Positions 1-9,258 are shown, numbered from the stretch's first letter. The stretch: 38,009 bases of DNA from Planctomycetaceae bacterium (GCA_012719125.1 JAAYAY010000382.1:1-38009), one strand, 5' to 3'. The notes: generated by a model not told the origin, from the sequence alone. Numbers and translations are program-made.

Positions 1-89
1 ATCCTCCATGGCCTCGTCCCGGCCCCAGCCGGGAAGGCGTCCTTTCGGACACACAACACTGTAGGATAGACCCGTTTTCATCGGATTTT

Positions 90-117
90 CCAGCCTGCTA
101 GCAATGCTGGCTTTTCA
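90..117 (+). terminator. possible terminator hairpin of an upstream gene
   Basis: CCAGC at 90-94 can pair with GCTGG at 106-110, and a short T-rich stretch follows. Only five base pairs form and the loop is 11 nt, so this is weak. It could end a gene lying left of the window. Nothing else recognisable was seen in bases 1-191. Confidence 0.25.
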
Positions 118-191
118 GTTTGAGTAATGATCGTGGGAATGGGCCGCTTCATAGACGGCCCGAATGAGGGGTTCTGTCATGAGGTGACACG

Positions 192-1799
192 GTGGAAGAA
201 CTCAAACGACAAGTCAATCGTGCCCGCCGCTGGTTGGGGTTGCAGCGATTCGTCCGGGCGCTTGGGTGGTGTTGCTTCGCGACCCTGCTGGTGGCCTTGG
301 CCTTCGTCGTGGTCGACAAGTTTCGCCCCCTGGGAATCGAGGGCTGGATCTACGTGGTCGCCGCCCTCGGCCTTGGCGGTGTCTTGGCGGTTGTGATCGC
401 CTACGTCCGCGGCCGGGGCGCGATCGATGCGGCCATCGAGATCGATCGCCGCTTCGGACTCAAGGAACGCGTTTCCAGCACGCTCGGTCTGTCCCCCGAA
501 GAGCAGCAGACCGAAATCGGCCAGGCCTTGATCGCCGACGCCGCCCGGCGCGTGAAGAACATCGACGTGGGCGAGCATTTTCACTTGCAGCCCGGCCGTC
601 AACTCCTGTTGCCGCTGCTTCCCCTGGTTGCCGCGGTCCTGGTCGTTTGGCTGGTCTCGCCGGCCGTGATCCAGGACGATCCGCAGGCCAATGCGGCCGC
701 GGTGAAAAAGCAGGTGACGAATGCCGCCGGCAGTCTCAAGAACAAGCTGCTCGAACAGCGGAAGGAAGCGCAGAAAGCCGGCCTGAAGGACGCCGAGTCG
801 CTCCTCAACCGACTCACCGAAGAAACAGAAGAACTCACCCGCAGCGACAGCGGGGACCGCAAGGATGCGCTGGTCAAACTCAACGACCTGAAACGCCAGA
901 TGGAGAACCGGCAGAAGCAGATCGGCGGGGCGGAAGAGATCCGCAAGAAACTCGATCAGTTGAACGCCGGCAGTCGCGGGCCGGCCGAGAACTTCATGAA
1001 GGCAATCTCCGACGGCGACCTTCGCAAAGCCATTGAAGAACTCGACAAACTCAAGAAAGACCTGGCCGACAACAAACTCTCCGAGGAAGACAAGGAGCAG
1101 TTGGCCAAGCAACTCAACGAGATGAAGAAGAAACTCGAGCAGGCTGTCCAGAATCACCAACAGCAGTGTCAGAACCTGCAGAACCAGATCAATCAGGCCA
1201 GACAGGCAGGCGAGGAGGGCGAAGCCGAGCGGCTCCAGGAGCAACTGAACCAGCTCATGCAGCAGAACGGCAACATGCAGCAGTTGCAGGACATGGCGAA
1301 CAAGTTGGGCCAGTGCTCGCAGTGCATGCAGAATGGACAAATGCAGGATGCCGCCCAGATGCTCCAGCAAATGCAGAACGACTTGTCCGATCTGCAGCAG
1401 CAGATTGACGAGATGCAATTGCTCGACGGCGCCATGGATCAGATCTGCCAGGCTCGCGACCAGATGAATTGCGGCCAGTGTGGCGGGCAGGGGTGTGAAG
1501 CATGCCAGGGCGACGGCATGGGGATGGGAGAAGGCCAGGGCCGCGGCAACCGCCCTGAGGAAGAAACTCCGACCCGGTTCTACGACGACAAGGTGGATCA
1601 GAAGATCGGGCAGGGGCGAGCGGCAATTGAAGGCTATGTGGACGGCCCCAATATCGCAGGGCCAGTGCTCCAGCAGATCGAGGAGCAACTCGAGTCGGCC
1701 AAGTCGGAATCGGCCGACCCGCTCACGGAACAGCAGATGCCGCGGCAGCACCAGGAACAGACGCGGCAGTACTTCGAGACGTTTCGCACAGGCCAGTAG
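192..1799 (+). CDS. membrane-anchored coiled-coil protein with CxxCxGxG-like motifs
   Basis: The 535-residue protein starts at GTG 192, with GAGGTGA just upstream as the ribosome site. Two hydrophobic segments (about 20-42 and 53-73) are followed by a cytoplasmic-looking stretch, and a third lies near 139-158. From about 165 to 415 the protein is charged, Glu/Lys/Gln-rich, heptad-like coiled coil, very rich in Gln, Asn and Met after 320. Residues 427-442 read CGQCGGQG then CEACQGDG, which resembles a half DnaJ-type zinc module. Another CxxC lies at 375-378. The tail after 460 has no recognised domain. Similar proteins are common as hypotheticals in planctomycetes, but I cannot name a function. 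A membrane-tethered scaffold or structural coiled coil fits best. The zinc-binding idea is inference from cysteine spacing. Confidence 0.85.
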   Translation: MEELKRQVNRARRWLGLQRFVRALGWCCFATLLVALAFVVVDKFRPLGIEGWIYVVAALGLGGVLAVVIAYVRGRGAIDAAIEIDRRFGLKERVSSTLGLSPEEQQTEIGQALIADAARRVKNIDVGEHFHLQPGRQLLLPLLPLVAAVLVVWLVSPAVIQDDPQANAAAVKKQVTNAAGSLKNKLLEQRKEAQKAGLKDAESLLNRLTEETEELTRSDSGDRKDALVKLNDLKRQMENRQKQIGGAEEIRKKLDQLNAGSRGPAENFMKAISDGDLRKAIEELDKLKKDLADNKLSEEDKEQLAKQLNEMKKKLEQAVQNHQQQCQNLQNQINQARQAGEEGEAERLQEQLNQLMQQNGNMQQLQDMANKLGQCSQCMQNGQMQDAAQMLQQMQNDLSDLQQQIDEMQLLDGAMDQICQARDQMNCGQCGGQGCEACQGDGMGMGEGQGRGNRPEEETPTRFYDDKVDQKIGQGRAAIEGYVDGPNIAGPVLQQIEEQLESAKSESADPLTEQQMPRQHQEQTRQYFETFRTGQ

Positions 1800-1862
1800 C
1801 AACGCCCAGTGCAATTCCCGCCTTCACCTGGCTGTCCACAATGCTGCGGTCAGGCCTGGTGC

Positions 1863-2120
1863 TCACCCTTTCCATCGGCGAGGCAGGGTGAAGGAATAGA
1901 GGCAGACGACCGCACCCGTCGAAATCAGGCTCCACGGCACCCAGTCAGGCGGCACGATGACCCTCTTGGCGCCGGGGCTGACTTTCGTTCCGTCCAGCAA
2001 ACCGCCCTCGCTTACCACGGGCTGTTCATGAAGTTTCAGCGTGAACTTCTGGACACCGAGGCACTGGCTGCCCAGCAGCATCATGAAGAGCCCGATCGAC
2101 AGAAAGAAGGACCGCCACAT
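1863..2120 (-). CDS. small two-helix membrane protein, hypothetical
   Basis: This 85-residue protein starts at ATG 2120 behind AGAGGTG with a short spacer, which supports it as a real gene. It has an N-terminal hydrophobic helix (about 4-22), a short polar middle with a Pro-rich stretch, and a second helix (about 60-78) ending in a basic tail (PRRWKG). Proteins of this size and layout, starting MWRSFF, recur in Pirellulales-type genomes from my recollection of the group, but no function is known to me. It converges on the coiled-coil gene, leaving 63 bases between the stop codons. It reads outward from a long spacer shared with the divergent PAS-GAF-receiver gene. Confidence 0.75.
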   Translation of the reverse strand: MWRSFFLSIGLFMMLLGSQCLGVQKFTLKLHEQPVVSEGGLLDGTKVSPGAKRVIVPPDWVPWSLISTGAVVCLYSFTLPRRWKG

Positions 2121-2760
2121 CGTTCACACCTCTTGCCAAGTTCCGCAGCGATTCGTCCGACGCGCTCTCATCGCGGAAGTCAATAGGCCTCTCTCTGGGC
2201 CTGCTGGCAGACCAGCCGAGTGCGTGCACCGGTGTCCGTGCGGCACTGGCCTCGACGAAGACCTCTTGATAGAGAATCGTCCTCTTGGATAGATAAACTG
2301 CACGATTCGGCCGCCTGCTCGCACAGCTTGCAGCGGCCCGGGGACAGGTTGCGTCGATTGCACCGAGGATGCCTGCGAGTTCCTCTTCACGATTGCACTT
2401 GCCATACGGAGGTTGCCGGCAGATCTCCACAATATGATCTGCGGCCCCCTTAGTGTGGCACTACAACCTCGCTGATCCGCAGACCTTCCGAATATGACAA
2501 ACGTGCCGAACAACGTACCTCTTTCTGCAAACGACCCGAAGATATTGGAACTGGCGCCGAGCGCATCGTGAACCGAGCGGACCGGTTTGGCCGATGCAGG
2601 AAACACGGATCTCTCGCGGTTGTTCAAGTCTGCCTGAGTTCCTATAATGACCTGCTCCCAGGTCTTTACGACGATCGGTGCCGCAGTCCAGGCCATTCGA
2701 GGCCTCGTCGTTGATTGCCGCGAGTCCTTCCGATCATCCAGACCATGAGGTTTTGAAGCG
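2121..2760. other. 640-base intergenic space between divergent genes
   Basis: No ORF here shows protein-like composition. The long minus-strand frame across it continues into the coding region of the next gene and has no recognisable domain. The only local structure I see is an imperfect direct repeat of about 12 bases (CCTCTTGATAGA and CCTCTTGGATAGA) near 2261-2294. Promoters for both flanking genes should lie here, but none is close to consensus. Confidence 0.5.
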
Positions 2761-4527
2761 TTGGCCAGTCGATCAAACACCTGTTCGGACACCGGCCATT
2801 CTGTGAGTGACCAGATTCGCCCACAAGATGAATTCGCCGAAACGCCGCCCTCGTTGAGAATCCTCATCGTGGGCGAGTTGGGTGAAGACTGCGTTCTTCC
2901 CGACGCATTCGCCAGCCCGTGGCAGATCGTCCACGCGCCCTCGCCCCTCGGCGCCCTGGATTACCTTTCTCGCGAATCCTTCGATGCCGTCTGCTTCACT
3001 TCCGATCATCTCAAGCAGGCCTACGAGTTGGGCAAGCTCCTGCAGAACGAGCAGATCCTGGAAGGCATGCCCGACGGCGTGGTCCTGCTCGACAGTGATA
3101 ATGTGATCCTGTGGAGCAACGGGCAACTGTGCCGTTGGAGCAGCCGCGAATCGGTCATCGGCGAGAACTTCTACGTCGTCTTGAACAGTCCCGAAATCCT
3201 CGGCCCCGACTTCTGCCCCTTCCATACCGCGCTCGCCACCGGCACGGCCAGCAGTTCCACCCTTCGCAGCAGCGACCACCGTTATTTCCACGTGCACGCC
3301 GCCCCCGTCCGCAATGCCGGCGGCCCGGCGCGCCACTTGATTGTCACCGTTCGCGACGTAACGCTCGAAATGCTCCAGCAGCAGAAACTGGCTGCTATCC
3401 ATCAGGCCGGCATGGAGTTGGCCGATCTGACGCCGGACGAACTGCTTCAGATGGCGGTGGAAGAGCGGATCGAACTCCTCAAGGCCAACATTCTGCATTT
3501 CACCAAGGACCTCCTCAACTTCGACGTCGTCGAGATCCGCCTGCTCGATCCGAGAACCGAACGGCTGGAGACCTTGCTCGCCTCGGGAATGGAACCGGAG
3601 GCGGAGAATCGCGTCCTCTACGCCCGGCCCCAGGGCAACGGGGTGACCGGCTTCGTCGCCGCAACCGGCAAGAGCTACCTGTGCGAGGATACAAGCGAGG
3701 ACCCGCTCTATTTGAGCGGCGCCAAGGACGCCAAGAGCTCGCTGACCGTGCCGATCGTGTTGCACGACGAGGTCCTCGGCACCTTCAACGTCGAAAGCCC
3801 CGAGCCCCGGGCCTTCACCGAGAGCGATCTGCAATTCCTCGAGATTTTCACTCGGGATGTGGCGGCCGCCCTGAATACCCTCGAGTTGCTGGTCGCCGAA
3901 AAGGCCAGCACCGCCGCTGCCAGCGCCGAGGCAATCCACAGCGCCGTGGCCCTCCCCGTCGACGAAATCCTCCTCGATGCCGTCAACGTGATGGAAAAGT
4001 ACATCGGCCACGAACCCGAAGTGGTCGAGCGATTGCAGCGCATCCTGCAGAACGCCCGCGATATCAAGCAGGTCATCCAGAAAGTCGGCCAGAAGATGAC
4101 GCCTGCCCAGGCCCACCCCCAACCGCCGGAGACGCAACGACCGGCGCTGGTCGGACGGCGCGTGTTGCTGGTCGATGAAGACGTCACCGTGCAGCAGGCG
4201 GCCCACAACCTCCTCGAACGATTCGGCTGTGCCGTCGAAACGGCTCCCGACGGAAACCAGGCGATCTTCATGGTCCGCAACAGCGGCTACGACGTCGTGA
4301 TCAGCGATATTCGCCTCCCCGATATGTCGGGCCACGACTTCATGCTCAAGCTCCGTGAGGTCTGGGACGTGGAACCGCTCCCCCTGATTCTCATGACGGG
4401 TTTCGGATACGATCCGGGGCACTCCATCGTGAAGGCTCGCCAGGCCGGTCTTCAGGCCGTCCTCTACAAGCCTTTCCGGGTCGATCAGTTGCTCAGCACG
4501 GTCGAACAGGTCCTCAACTCGCTGTGA
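2761..4527 (+). CDS. PAS-GAF-receiver signalling protein
   Basis: A 588-residue cytoplasmic signalling protein. Residues about 32-92 look like a degenerate receiver, about 95-212 a PAS domain, and about 228-385 a GAF domain. Residues about 395-450 are helical, like a histidine-kinase dimerisation region without its His motif or an ATPase domain. Residues 466-588 are an intact C-terminal receiver: acidic pocket D472/D474, phosphoacceptor D516 (SDIRLPD), T546 and K570 (YKP). It should therefore sense through PAS/GAF and accept phosphate from a separate kinase, since no output domain is present. TTG 2761 has GAGG ten bases upstream. GTG 2803 is an alternative start with no visible ribosome site. 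The next gene begins 61 bases downstream on the same strand. Confidence 0.88.
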   Translation: MASRSNTCSDTGHSVSDQIRPQDEFAETPPSLRILIVGELGEDCVLPDAFASPWQIVHAPSPLGALDYLSRESFDAVCFTSDHLKQAYELGKLLQNEQILEGMPDGVVLLDSDNVILWSNGQLCRWSSRESVIGENFYVVLNSPEILGPDFCPFHTALATGTASSSTLRSSDHRYFHVHAAPVRNAGGPARHLIVTVRDVTLEMLQQQKLAAIHQAGMELADLTPDELLQMAVEERIELLKANILHFTKDLLNFDVVEIRLLDPRTERLETLLASGMEPEAENRVLYARPQGNGVTGFVAATGKSYLCEDTSEDPLYLSGAKDAKSSLTVPIVLHDEVLGTFNVESPEPRAFTESDLQFLEIFTRDVAAALNTLELLVAEKASTAAASAEAIHSAVALPVDEILLDAVNVMEKYIGHEPEVVERLQRILQNARDIKQVIQKVGQKMTPAQAHPQPPETQRPALVGRRVLLVDEDVTVQQAAHNLLERFGCAVETAPDGNQAIFMVRNSGYDVVISDIRLPDMSGHDFMLKLREVWDVEPLPLILMTGFGYDPGHSIVKARQAGLQAVLYKPFRVDQLLSTVEQVLNSL

Positions 4528-4588
4528 ACGGCACGCCAACCCCGGCCGCCCTTCGACGAAACGGGCTTGGGCCCCCGGCACTTACCTG

Positions 4589-5785
4589 ATGCAGACTTTC
4601 CTCCTAGCCGCGATCCTCGCCTGGGCCCTGTTCGGCCATGCGGTTCTCTGCCTGGCCTTGATCAATCGCGTCCACGCCACGGCCATCCCGACCCGTATCG
4701 GCAAGCTGGTCTGGCTCTCCGCGGCCGTTATCGTCCCCGCCGTCCCGATCCTCTTCGCCTACTGGTTCTGGATCCGGACCGTCCATTCGGGAACCACCCT
4801 CACCTTCTCCACGGTCCCGCTCGCCGCCGTCCCCTACCTGGCAACCTGTTGGCTCGCCGCCTGCCTCGCCACCTTCCACTGGTGCCGGAAACACGTCGAT
4901 CGTGCCAGGCCCGATTCGCTTCGTAGCGACAGACGCCGCACGCTCCGACTCCTGCAGAATCCGACGCCCCCCGATTCCGACGACCACGAACACCACTTTC
5001 TGGTCCGTCTTCCCGGCAACCAGATCCTGGAACTCGATGTTGCCGAACGCGCGATCGACCTGCCCGGCCTGCCCCAGGCCCTCGATCGCCTCACCATTCT
5101 CCACTTGTCCGATCTGCATTTCTCGGGCCGGGTGGCCAAGGCCTACTTCCAGGAAGCAGTCCAGATCTGTAACGAATTGGAACCGGATCTGGTTGCCGTT
5201 ACCGGGGACTTGGTGGATCGCTCCGACTGCATCGGCTGGATCGCCGACACCTTGGGGAACCTGAAGAGCCGATACGGCCGTTTCTTCGTGCTGGGCAACC
5301 ACGACGTCGAAACCGACGTCCCCTCCCTGCTCGCTCAAATGGCCGAAGCGGGCTTCGTCGACGTGGCCGGCCGGTGCATCGAAATCGAGGCGGGAAGGGA
5401 GAGGATCGTTCTGGGGGGCAACGTCCTCCCCTGGATCGCCCCGGCGGCGGACTTCGGAGAGGCGCCTTCCCCCTCGCGGTGCGGCGGCCCCATCCGAATC
5501 GCCCTCAGCCACAGCCCCGACCAATTCCCTTGGGCTCAACGCAACGAAGTGGACCTTCTTCTCGCCGGCCATCTGCACGGCGGCCAAATCCGACTCCCTC
5601 TGATTGGCCCGATCGTTGCTCCCAGTTGGCACGGTATCCGCTACTCTTCCGGTGTGTTCCACTCGCACCCCACCATCATGCACGTCAGCCGGGGCCTGTC
5701 CGGCGAAATTCCTCTGCGACTGAACTGCCGTCCCGAGGTGGCCAAACTCACCCTCCACGCCCACCCAGCCGACCGCCCCTCATAA
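4589..5785 (+). CDS. membrane-anchored metallophosphoesterase
   Basis: This is a 398-residue calcineurin-like phosphoesterase. The full metal-site set is present: D175 and H177 (LSDLHFSG), D207 (TGDLVD), N237/H238 (GNHD), H308 (SHSPD), and H328/H330 (GHLHGG). Three or so hydrophobic segments within residues 1-105 anchor it in the membrane, and the catalytic domain spans about 165-380. This layout resembles the YaeI/YkuE-type family that acts on membrane lipids or phosphodiesters near the membrane. The substrate cannot be told from sequence. It lies 61 bases after the PAS-GAF-receiver gene on the same strand and could share its transcript. Confidence 0.9.
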   Translation: MQTFLLAAILAWALFGHAVLCLALINRVHATAIPTRIGKLVWLSAAVIVPAVPILFAYWFWIRTVHSGTTLTFSTVPLAAVPYLATCWLAACLATFHWCRKHVDRARPDSLRSDRRRTLRLLQNPTPPDSDDHEHHFLVRLPGNQILELDVAERAIDLPGLPQALDRLTILHLSDLHFSGRVAKAYFQEAVQICNELEPDLVAVTGDLVDRSDCIGWIADTLGNLKSRYGRFFVLGNHDVETDVPSLLAQMAEAGFVDVAGRCIEIEAGRERIVLGGNVLPWIAPAADFGEAPSPSRCGGPIRIALSHSPDQFPWAQRNEVDLLLAGHLHGGQIRLPLIGPIVAPSWHGIRYSSGVFHSHPTIMHVSRGLSGEIPLRLNCRPEVAKLTLHAHPADRPS

Positions 5786-5974
5786 TCGTCAGCATCCCGA
5801 TCACCGCGGCAAGCGTTGTCACAGGCAAATCCTCCTCCCTCGCCCGCCGCAGTTTCCACATAAGCTATGCTTCCACTGACGCGTCCTGCCGACGCGCAAC
5901 ATTTCGATCAGGTTGCTTCTGCTGCGCGCGTTAGCGTATGCCGTCGCTCGACACGGAATATCGAGTTACAGGTT

Positions 5975-7294
5975 ATGAATCCCGCAACACACCCCGGCCG
6001 TCCCGCAGAGAACAAAGAAGCGAGCTTTGAGGAACTCAAGCAGCGCATCCACAGCAAGCTCGTCGACAAGCTCGACTTGTCGCGCATCGGCGACCTGGAA
6101 GGCGACAAACTCCGCCGCGAAATCCGCCTCGTGGTCGAGCACCTCTGCGACTCGGAAGGCACGCTGCTGAATCGCACCGAACGCGAGCGGCTCATCGACG
6201 AAGTGCTCGACGAGACGTTCGGCCTGGGGCCGCTCGAAGTCCTGCTCAAAGACCCCACGATCAGCGACATCCTCATCAACGGCCCGAAGAATATCTACTG
6301 CGAACGCCGCGGCAAGATGGAGAAGAGCAACGTCGTCTTTCGCAACAACGACCACTTGCTGCAGATCATCGACCGGATCATCTCCAAGGTGGGACGACGC
6401 GTGGACGAAACCTGCCCCATGGTCGATGCACGCATGCAGGACGGATCGCGATTCAACGCCATCATTCCCCCCCTGGCCCTCGACGGCGCGGCGGTCTCCA
6501 TCCGCCGATTCGGCTCCAATCCGCTCAAGCTCGAAGACCTGCTGAATTTCAAGGCCTTCACGCCCGAAATGGTCATGCTCCTGGAGGGAGCCATCAAGGC
6601 CCGTCTCAATGTGGTGATCTCGGGAGGTACCGGTTCCGGTAAAACGACGCTGCTGAACACCCTTTCGAGTTTCATCGGCAACTCCGACCGAATCGTGACC
6701 ATCGAAGACGCCGCCGAACTCCAACTGCAGCAGGACCACGTCGTCCGGCTCGAAACGCGGCCGCCGAACATCGAAGGCAAGGGAGCCATCACGGCCACCG
6801 ACCTGGTCCGCAACTCCCTGCGTATGCGTCCGGAACGAATCATCATCGGCGAGTGCCGCGGACCGGAAACGCTCGACATGCTCCAGGCCATGAACACGGG
6901 CCACGAAGGGTCGATGACCACCCTGCACGCCAATACGCCGCGCGACGCCATCGCCCGTATGGAAACCATGATCATGATGGCCGGCTTCGACCTACCCCTC
7001 AAAGCCATGCGAACTCAGATCGCCAGCGCCGTCGACCTGGTCGTTCAGGCCAACCGCCTCCAGGGCGGACCGAGAAAAATCACGCATATCACCGAGGTGG
7101 TCGGCATGGAGCAGGACACCGTGGTCATGCAGGACATCTACAGCTACGAACCGGACGGAATTGACGAGAATGGGCGAACCTACGGGCGTTTCGTCGCCCA
7201 CGGCATCCGCCCCACATTCATGCCCCGGCTTGAAGCGGCCGGCGTTCGCTTGCCTGCCAGCGCTTTCCGCCAACGTGTCATGCTGGAGGACTGA
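5975..7294 (+). CDS. cpaF: Tad/Flp pilus assembly ATPase CpaF (TadA)
   Basis: A 439-residue hexameric secretion ATPase that powers assembly of Tad-type pili or a type II-like machine at the cytoplasmic membrane. Walker A is GGTGSGKTT at 217-225 with K223. The Walker B-like IIIGE follows, then the GHEGSMTTLHAN segment typical of CpaF. The helical N-terminal domain covers about residues 1-110. I chose ATG 5975 because the in-frame extension up to 5867 encodes a low-quality Arg/Cys-rich leader, whereas family-like sequence begins just after this Met. The gene heads a three-gene run with tadB and tadC. The gap to tadB is 7 bases and the tadB ribosome site lies inside its last codons. Confidence 0.95.
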   Translation: MNPATHPGRPAENKEASFEELKQRIHSKLVDKLDLSRIGDLEGDKLRREIRLVVEHLCDSEGTLLNRTERERLIDEVLDETFGLGPLEVLLKDPTISDILINGPKNIYCERRGKMEKSNVVFRNNDHLLQIIDRIISKVGRRVDETCPMVDARMQDGSRFNAIIPPLALDGAAVSIRRFGSNPLKLEDLLNFKAFTPEMVMLLEGAIKARLNVVISGGTGSGKTTLLNTLSSFIGNSDRIVTIEDAAELQLQQDHVVRLETRPPNIEGKGAITATDLVRNSLRMRPERIIIGECRGPETLDMLQAMNTGHEGSMTTLHANTPRDAIARMETMIMMAGFDLPLKAMRTQIASAVDLVVQANRLQGGPRKITHITEVVGMEQDTVVMQDIYSYEPDGIDENGRTYGRFVAHGIRPTFMPRLEAAGVRLPASAFRQRVMLED

Positions 7295-7301
7295 CAAAAC
7301 C

Positions 7302-8267
7302 ATGATTATGATCTTCATTGCCGTCGCCACCTTCCTTGCCGTGTCGTGTCTGGTGGGAGCCGTCGCCTTTGCTCTCCGCGGCGAATCCAGCGCCCGGGTC
7401 GAGGACCGGCTCGAACAGTTCACCGGAAGGGGCTCCGCCAAAAAGAAAGAGAAAAAGGAGGAATCGAGCCTCCTTGCTCAGCCCCTCGACTCCGCCCCGA
7501 GTTTCGCCGACAAGCTCCTCAGCCGCTTCGGTGATTTCTCGAGGATCTTCGCCCAGGCCGACACCACCCTGACCTTGTCGCGGTTGCTGTTGATCTGCGG
7601 CGTCTTTGCCCTTTGCGGGGCCGGTATCGGAGCGGCATTGAGAGTCCACATTGGCCTGCTTCCGCTCCTAGCGATGTTCATGGCCGGTATGCCCTTCCTC
7701 TGGCTGTTCTGGCGCCGTTCCCGGCGTCTCAAGGCTTTTGGCGCTCAGCTTCCGGACGCCATGGAATTGGTCGCCCGCGCCCTCCGGGCAGGGCAAAGCC
7801 TGCCGGCAGGATTCCAGATGGTCTCCACCGAAATGAGCGACCCGATCAGCAAGGAATTCGGAAGGGTGTTCGAAGAGCAGAACCTCGGATGCTCCATGGA
7901 GGAGTCGTTGAGGTCGCTGGCCGAGAGAATCCCCAACACCGACCTCAAGTTCTTCGTGACGGCCGTCGTCCTGCAACGGCAGACGGGCGGCGACCTGGCC
8001 GAAATCCTCGACAAGATCGGACACCTGATTCGCGAACGATTCCAGATCTGGGGCCAGATTCAGGCTCTGACCGGAGAAGGACGCCTCTCCGGCATTATCC
8101 TCATGGCCCTCCCCTTCCTGCTGTTCCTCGTGGTCTATTACCTCAACCCCAAGTACGTCATGCTCTTGTTCGAGGATGAAATGGGCAGAAAGATGCTCGC
8201 GATAGCCCTGTTCATGCAGGTCCTCGGGGCGCTGTGCATTCGCAAAATCGTCAACATCAAGGTATGA
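7302..8267 (+). CDS. tadB: Tad platform protein TadB (type II secretion F domain)
   Basis: A 321-residue inner-membrane platform protein of the Tad/Flp machine. It has an N-terminal membrane helix (about 2-22), a charged linker rich in Lys/Glu, two helices near 88-125, the cytoplasmic T2SSF domain with the LPDAMELVARALRAG signature (about 147-260), and C-terminal helices. ATG 7302 has GGAGGA at 7285-7290, inside the end of cpaF, suggesting coupled translation. The frame is open upstream to 7161, but that part overlaps cpaF and is non-homologous. It works with TadC as the membrane base turned by CpaF. Confidence 0.93.
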   Translation: MIMIFIAVATFLAVSCLVGAVAFALRGESSARVEDRLEQFTGRGSAKKKEKKEESSLLAQPLDSAPSFADKLLSRFGDFSRIFAQADTTLTLSRLLLICGVFALCGAGIGAALRVHIGLLPLLAMFMAGMPFLWLFWRRSRRLKAFGAQLPDAMELVARALRAGQSLPAGFQMVSTEMSDPISKEFGRVFEEQNLGCSMEESLRSLAERIPNTDLKFFVTAVVLQRQTGGDLAEILDKIGHLIRERFQIWGQIQALTGEGRLSGIILMALPFLLFLVVYYLNPKYVMLLFEDEMGRKMLAIALFMQVLGALCIRKIVNIKV

Positions 8268-8277
8268 GGATGCAGCC

Positions 8278-9258
8278 ATGACGCTCCTGGCCATATCGCT
8301 CAGCATCACCGACCTGTTCCCCTTCGCCGTGTTCGGCATGTGCGCCGCAGTTGCCTGGTGGGTGATGAATCTCGTCGCCGCCGATAAATCGCGAGCGGTC
8401 GAACGGCTCGACGAACTGAAAAACCCGCGATCGCGGGGTGGGCTCGCTCCTGAGTCGCAGGGGGCCGGCGAACGCATGACCCGCGCCCTGGAGAAAGCCA
8501 GTCCGGCCCTCGCCAAACCCCTTCAGCCCAAAACCGAAATGGAACTCGGCAAACTGCGCAGCCGCCTGACGGCCGCCGGATTCCGAGGTGAGACGGCCGG
8601 AAGCGTCTTCCTCGGCCTGAAGTTCGCCGGCCTGTTGTTCGGTTTGTTCCTGGGCGGGGGGACCATCCTCGGCCTGGGCGGCGTGAGCCAGAAGACCCTC
8701 ATGGGGGCCGTGGCCTGCGCCGGCCTCTTCTTCTACCTGCCCGATATCGTCGTCGGGTTCATTGCCAGGTCGAGAAAGAGCGGGATCTTCCTGGGCCTTC
8801 CCGATGCTCTCGACCTCATGGTCGTCTGCGTCGAGGCGGGGCTCGGGCTCGATCAGGCCATGCGCAAAGTCGCCGAAGAAATGGAGAACTCCTACCCCAT
8901 CATCGCCGAGGAGTTCGGAATCGCCAACTTCCAACTGCAGATGGGCCGGTCGCGCTCCGACGTGCTTCACGAGCTGGGGGCCCGTACCGGCGTGTCCGAC
9001 CTCCGCTCCCTGGCCGCCGTGCTGATTCAAGCCGACAAGTTCGGCTCCAGCGTCGCCCAGGCACTCCGCGTCCAGAGCGACTCGATGCGAACGCGACGCC
9101 GTCAACTGGCGGAGGAAAAAGCCGCCAAGACGGCCGTGAAGCTGATCATCCCCCTGGTCATGTTCATCTTCCCAGGCATCTTCGTCGTGCTGGTCGGCCC
9201 CGCCGCCGTTCAGATGGTCCGCCAGTTCTTCCCGCTGCTCAAGAGCGGGAAACTCTGA
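8278..9258 (+). CDS. tadC: Tad platform protein TadC (type II secretion F domain)
   Basis: This 326-residue protein is paralogous to TadB. It has a first helix near 8-30, two helices near 110-160, and a T2SSF domain with the LPDALDLMVVCVEAGLGLDQ motif starting near 179. A C-terminal hydrophobic segment (about 287-315) is preceded by RRRQLAEEKAAKTAVK, a positive stretch typical of the family. A GAGGATG site precedes ATG 8278, ten bases after the tadB stop. The cluster stops here: no pilin, prepilin peptidase, secretin (RcpA) or TadZ gene is in the window, so those parts must be encoded elsewhere. Confidence 0.93.
   Translation: MTLLAISLSITDLFPFAVFGMCAAVAWWVMNLVAADKSRAVERLDELKNPRSRGGLAPESQGAGERMTRALEKASPALAKPLQPKTEMELGKLRSRLTAAGFRGETAGSVFLGLKFAGLLFGLFLGGGTILGLGGVSQKTLMGAVACAGLFFYLPDIVVGFIARSRKSGIFLGLPDALDLMVVCVEAGLGLDQAMRKVAEEMENSYPIIAEEFGIANFQLQMGRSRSDVLHELGARTGVSDLRSLAAVLIQADKFGSSVAQALRVQSDSMRTRRRQLAEEKAAKTAVKLIIPLVMFIFPGIFVVLVGPAAVQMVRQFFPLLKSGKL

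Noticed and set aside
177-1814. 545-codon open frame on the minus strand opposite the coiled-coil gene
   Set aside because: It is almost exactly antisense to a gene with clear helices and coiled coil. Its Leu/His/Val-rich translation is the usual shadow of Gln/Glu/Lys-rich coding DNA.
2124-2867. 247-codon minus-strand frame in the 2.1-2.8 kb spacer
   Set aside because: No recognisable motif, no ribosome site, and it overlaps the start of the PAS-GAF-receiver gene.
2773-4581. 602-codon minus-strand frame opposite the PAS-GAF-receiver gene
   Set aside because: The plus strand encodes intact PAS, GAF and receiver motifs. The antisense translation has no domain and is a GC-rich shadow.
5867-5974. 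Longer start for the CpaF gene
   Set aside because: The 36 extra residues are Arg/Ser/Cys-rich and unlike CpaF N-termini. ATG 5975 leads directly into family-like sequence.
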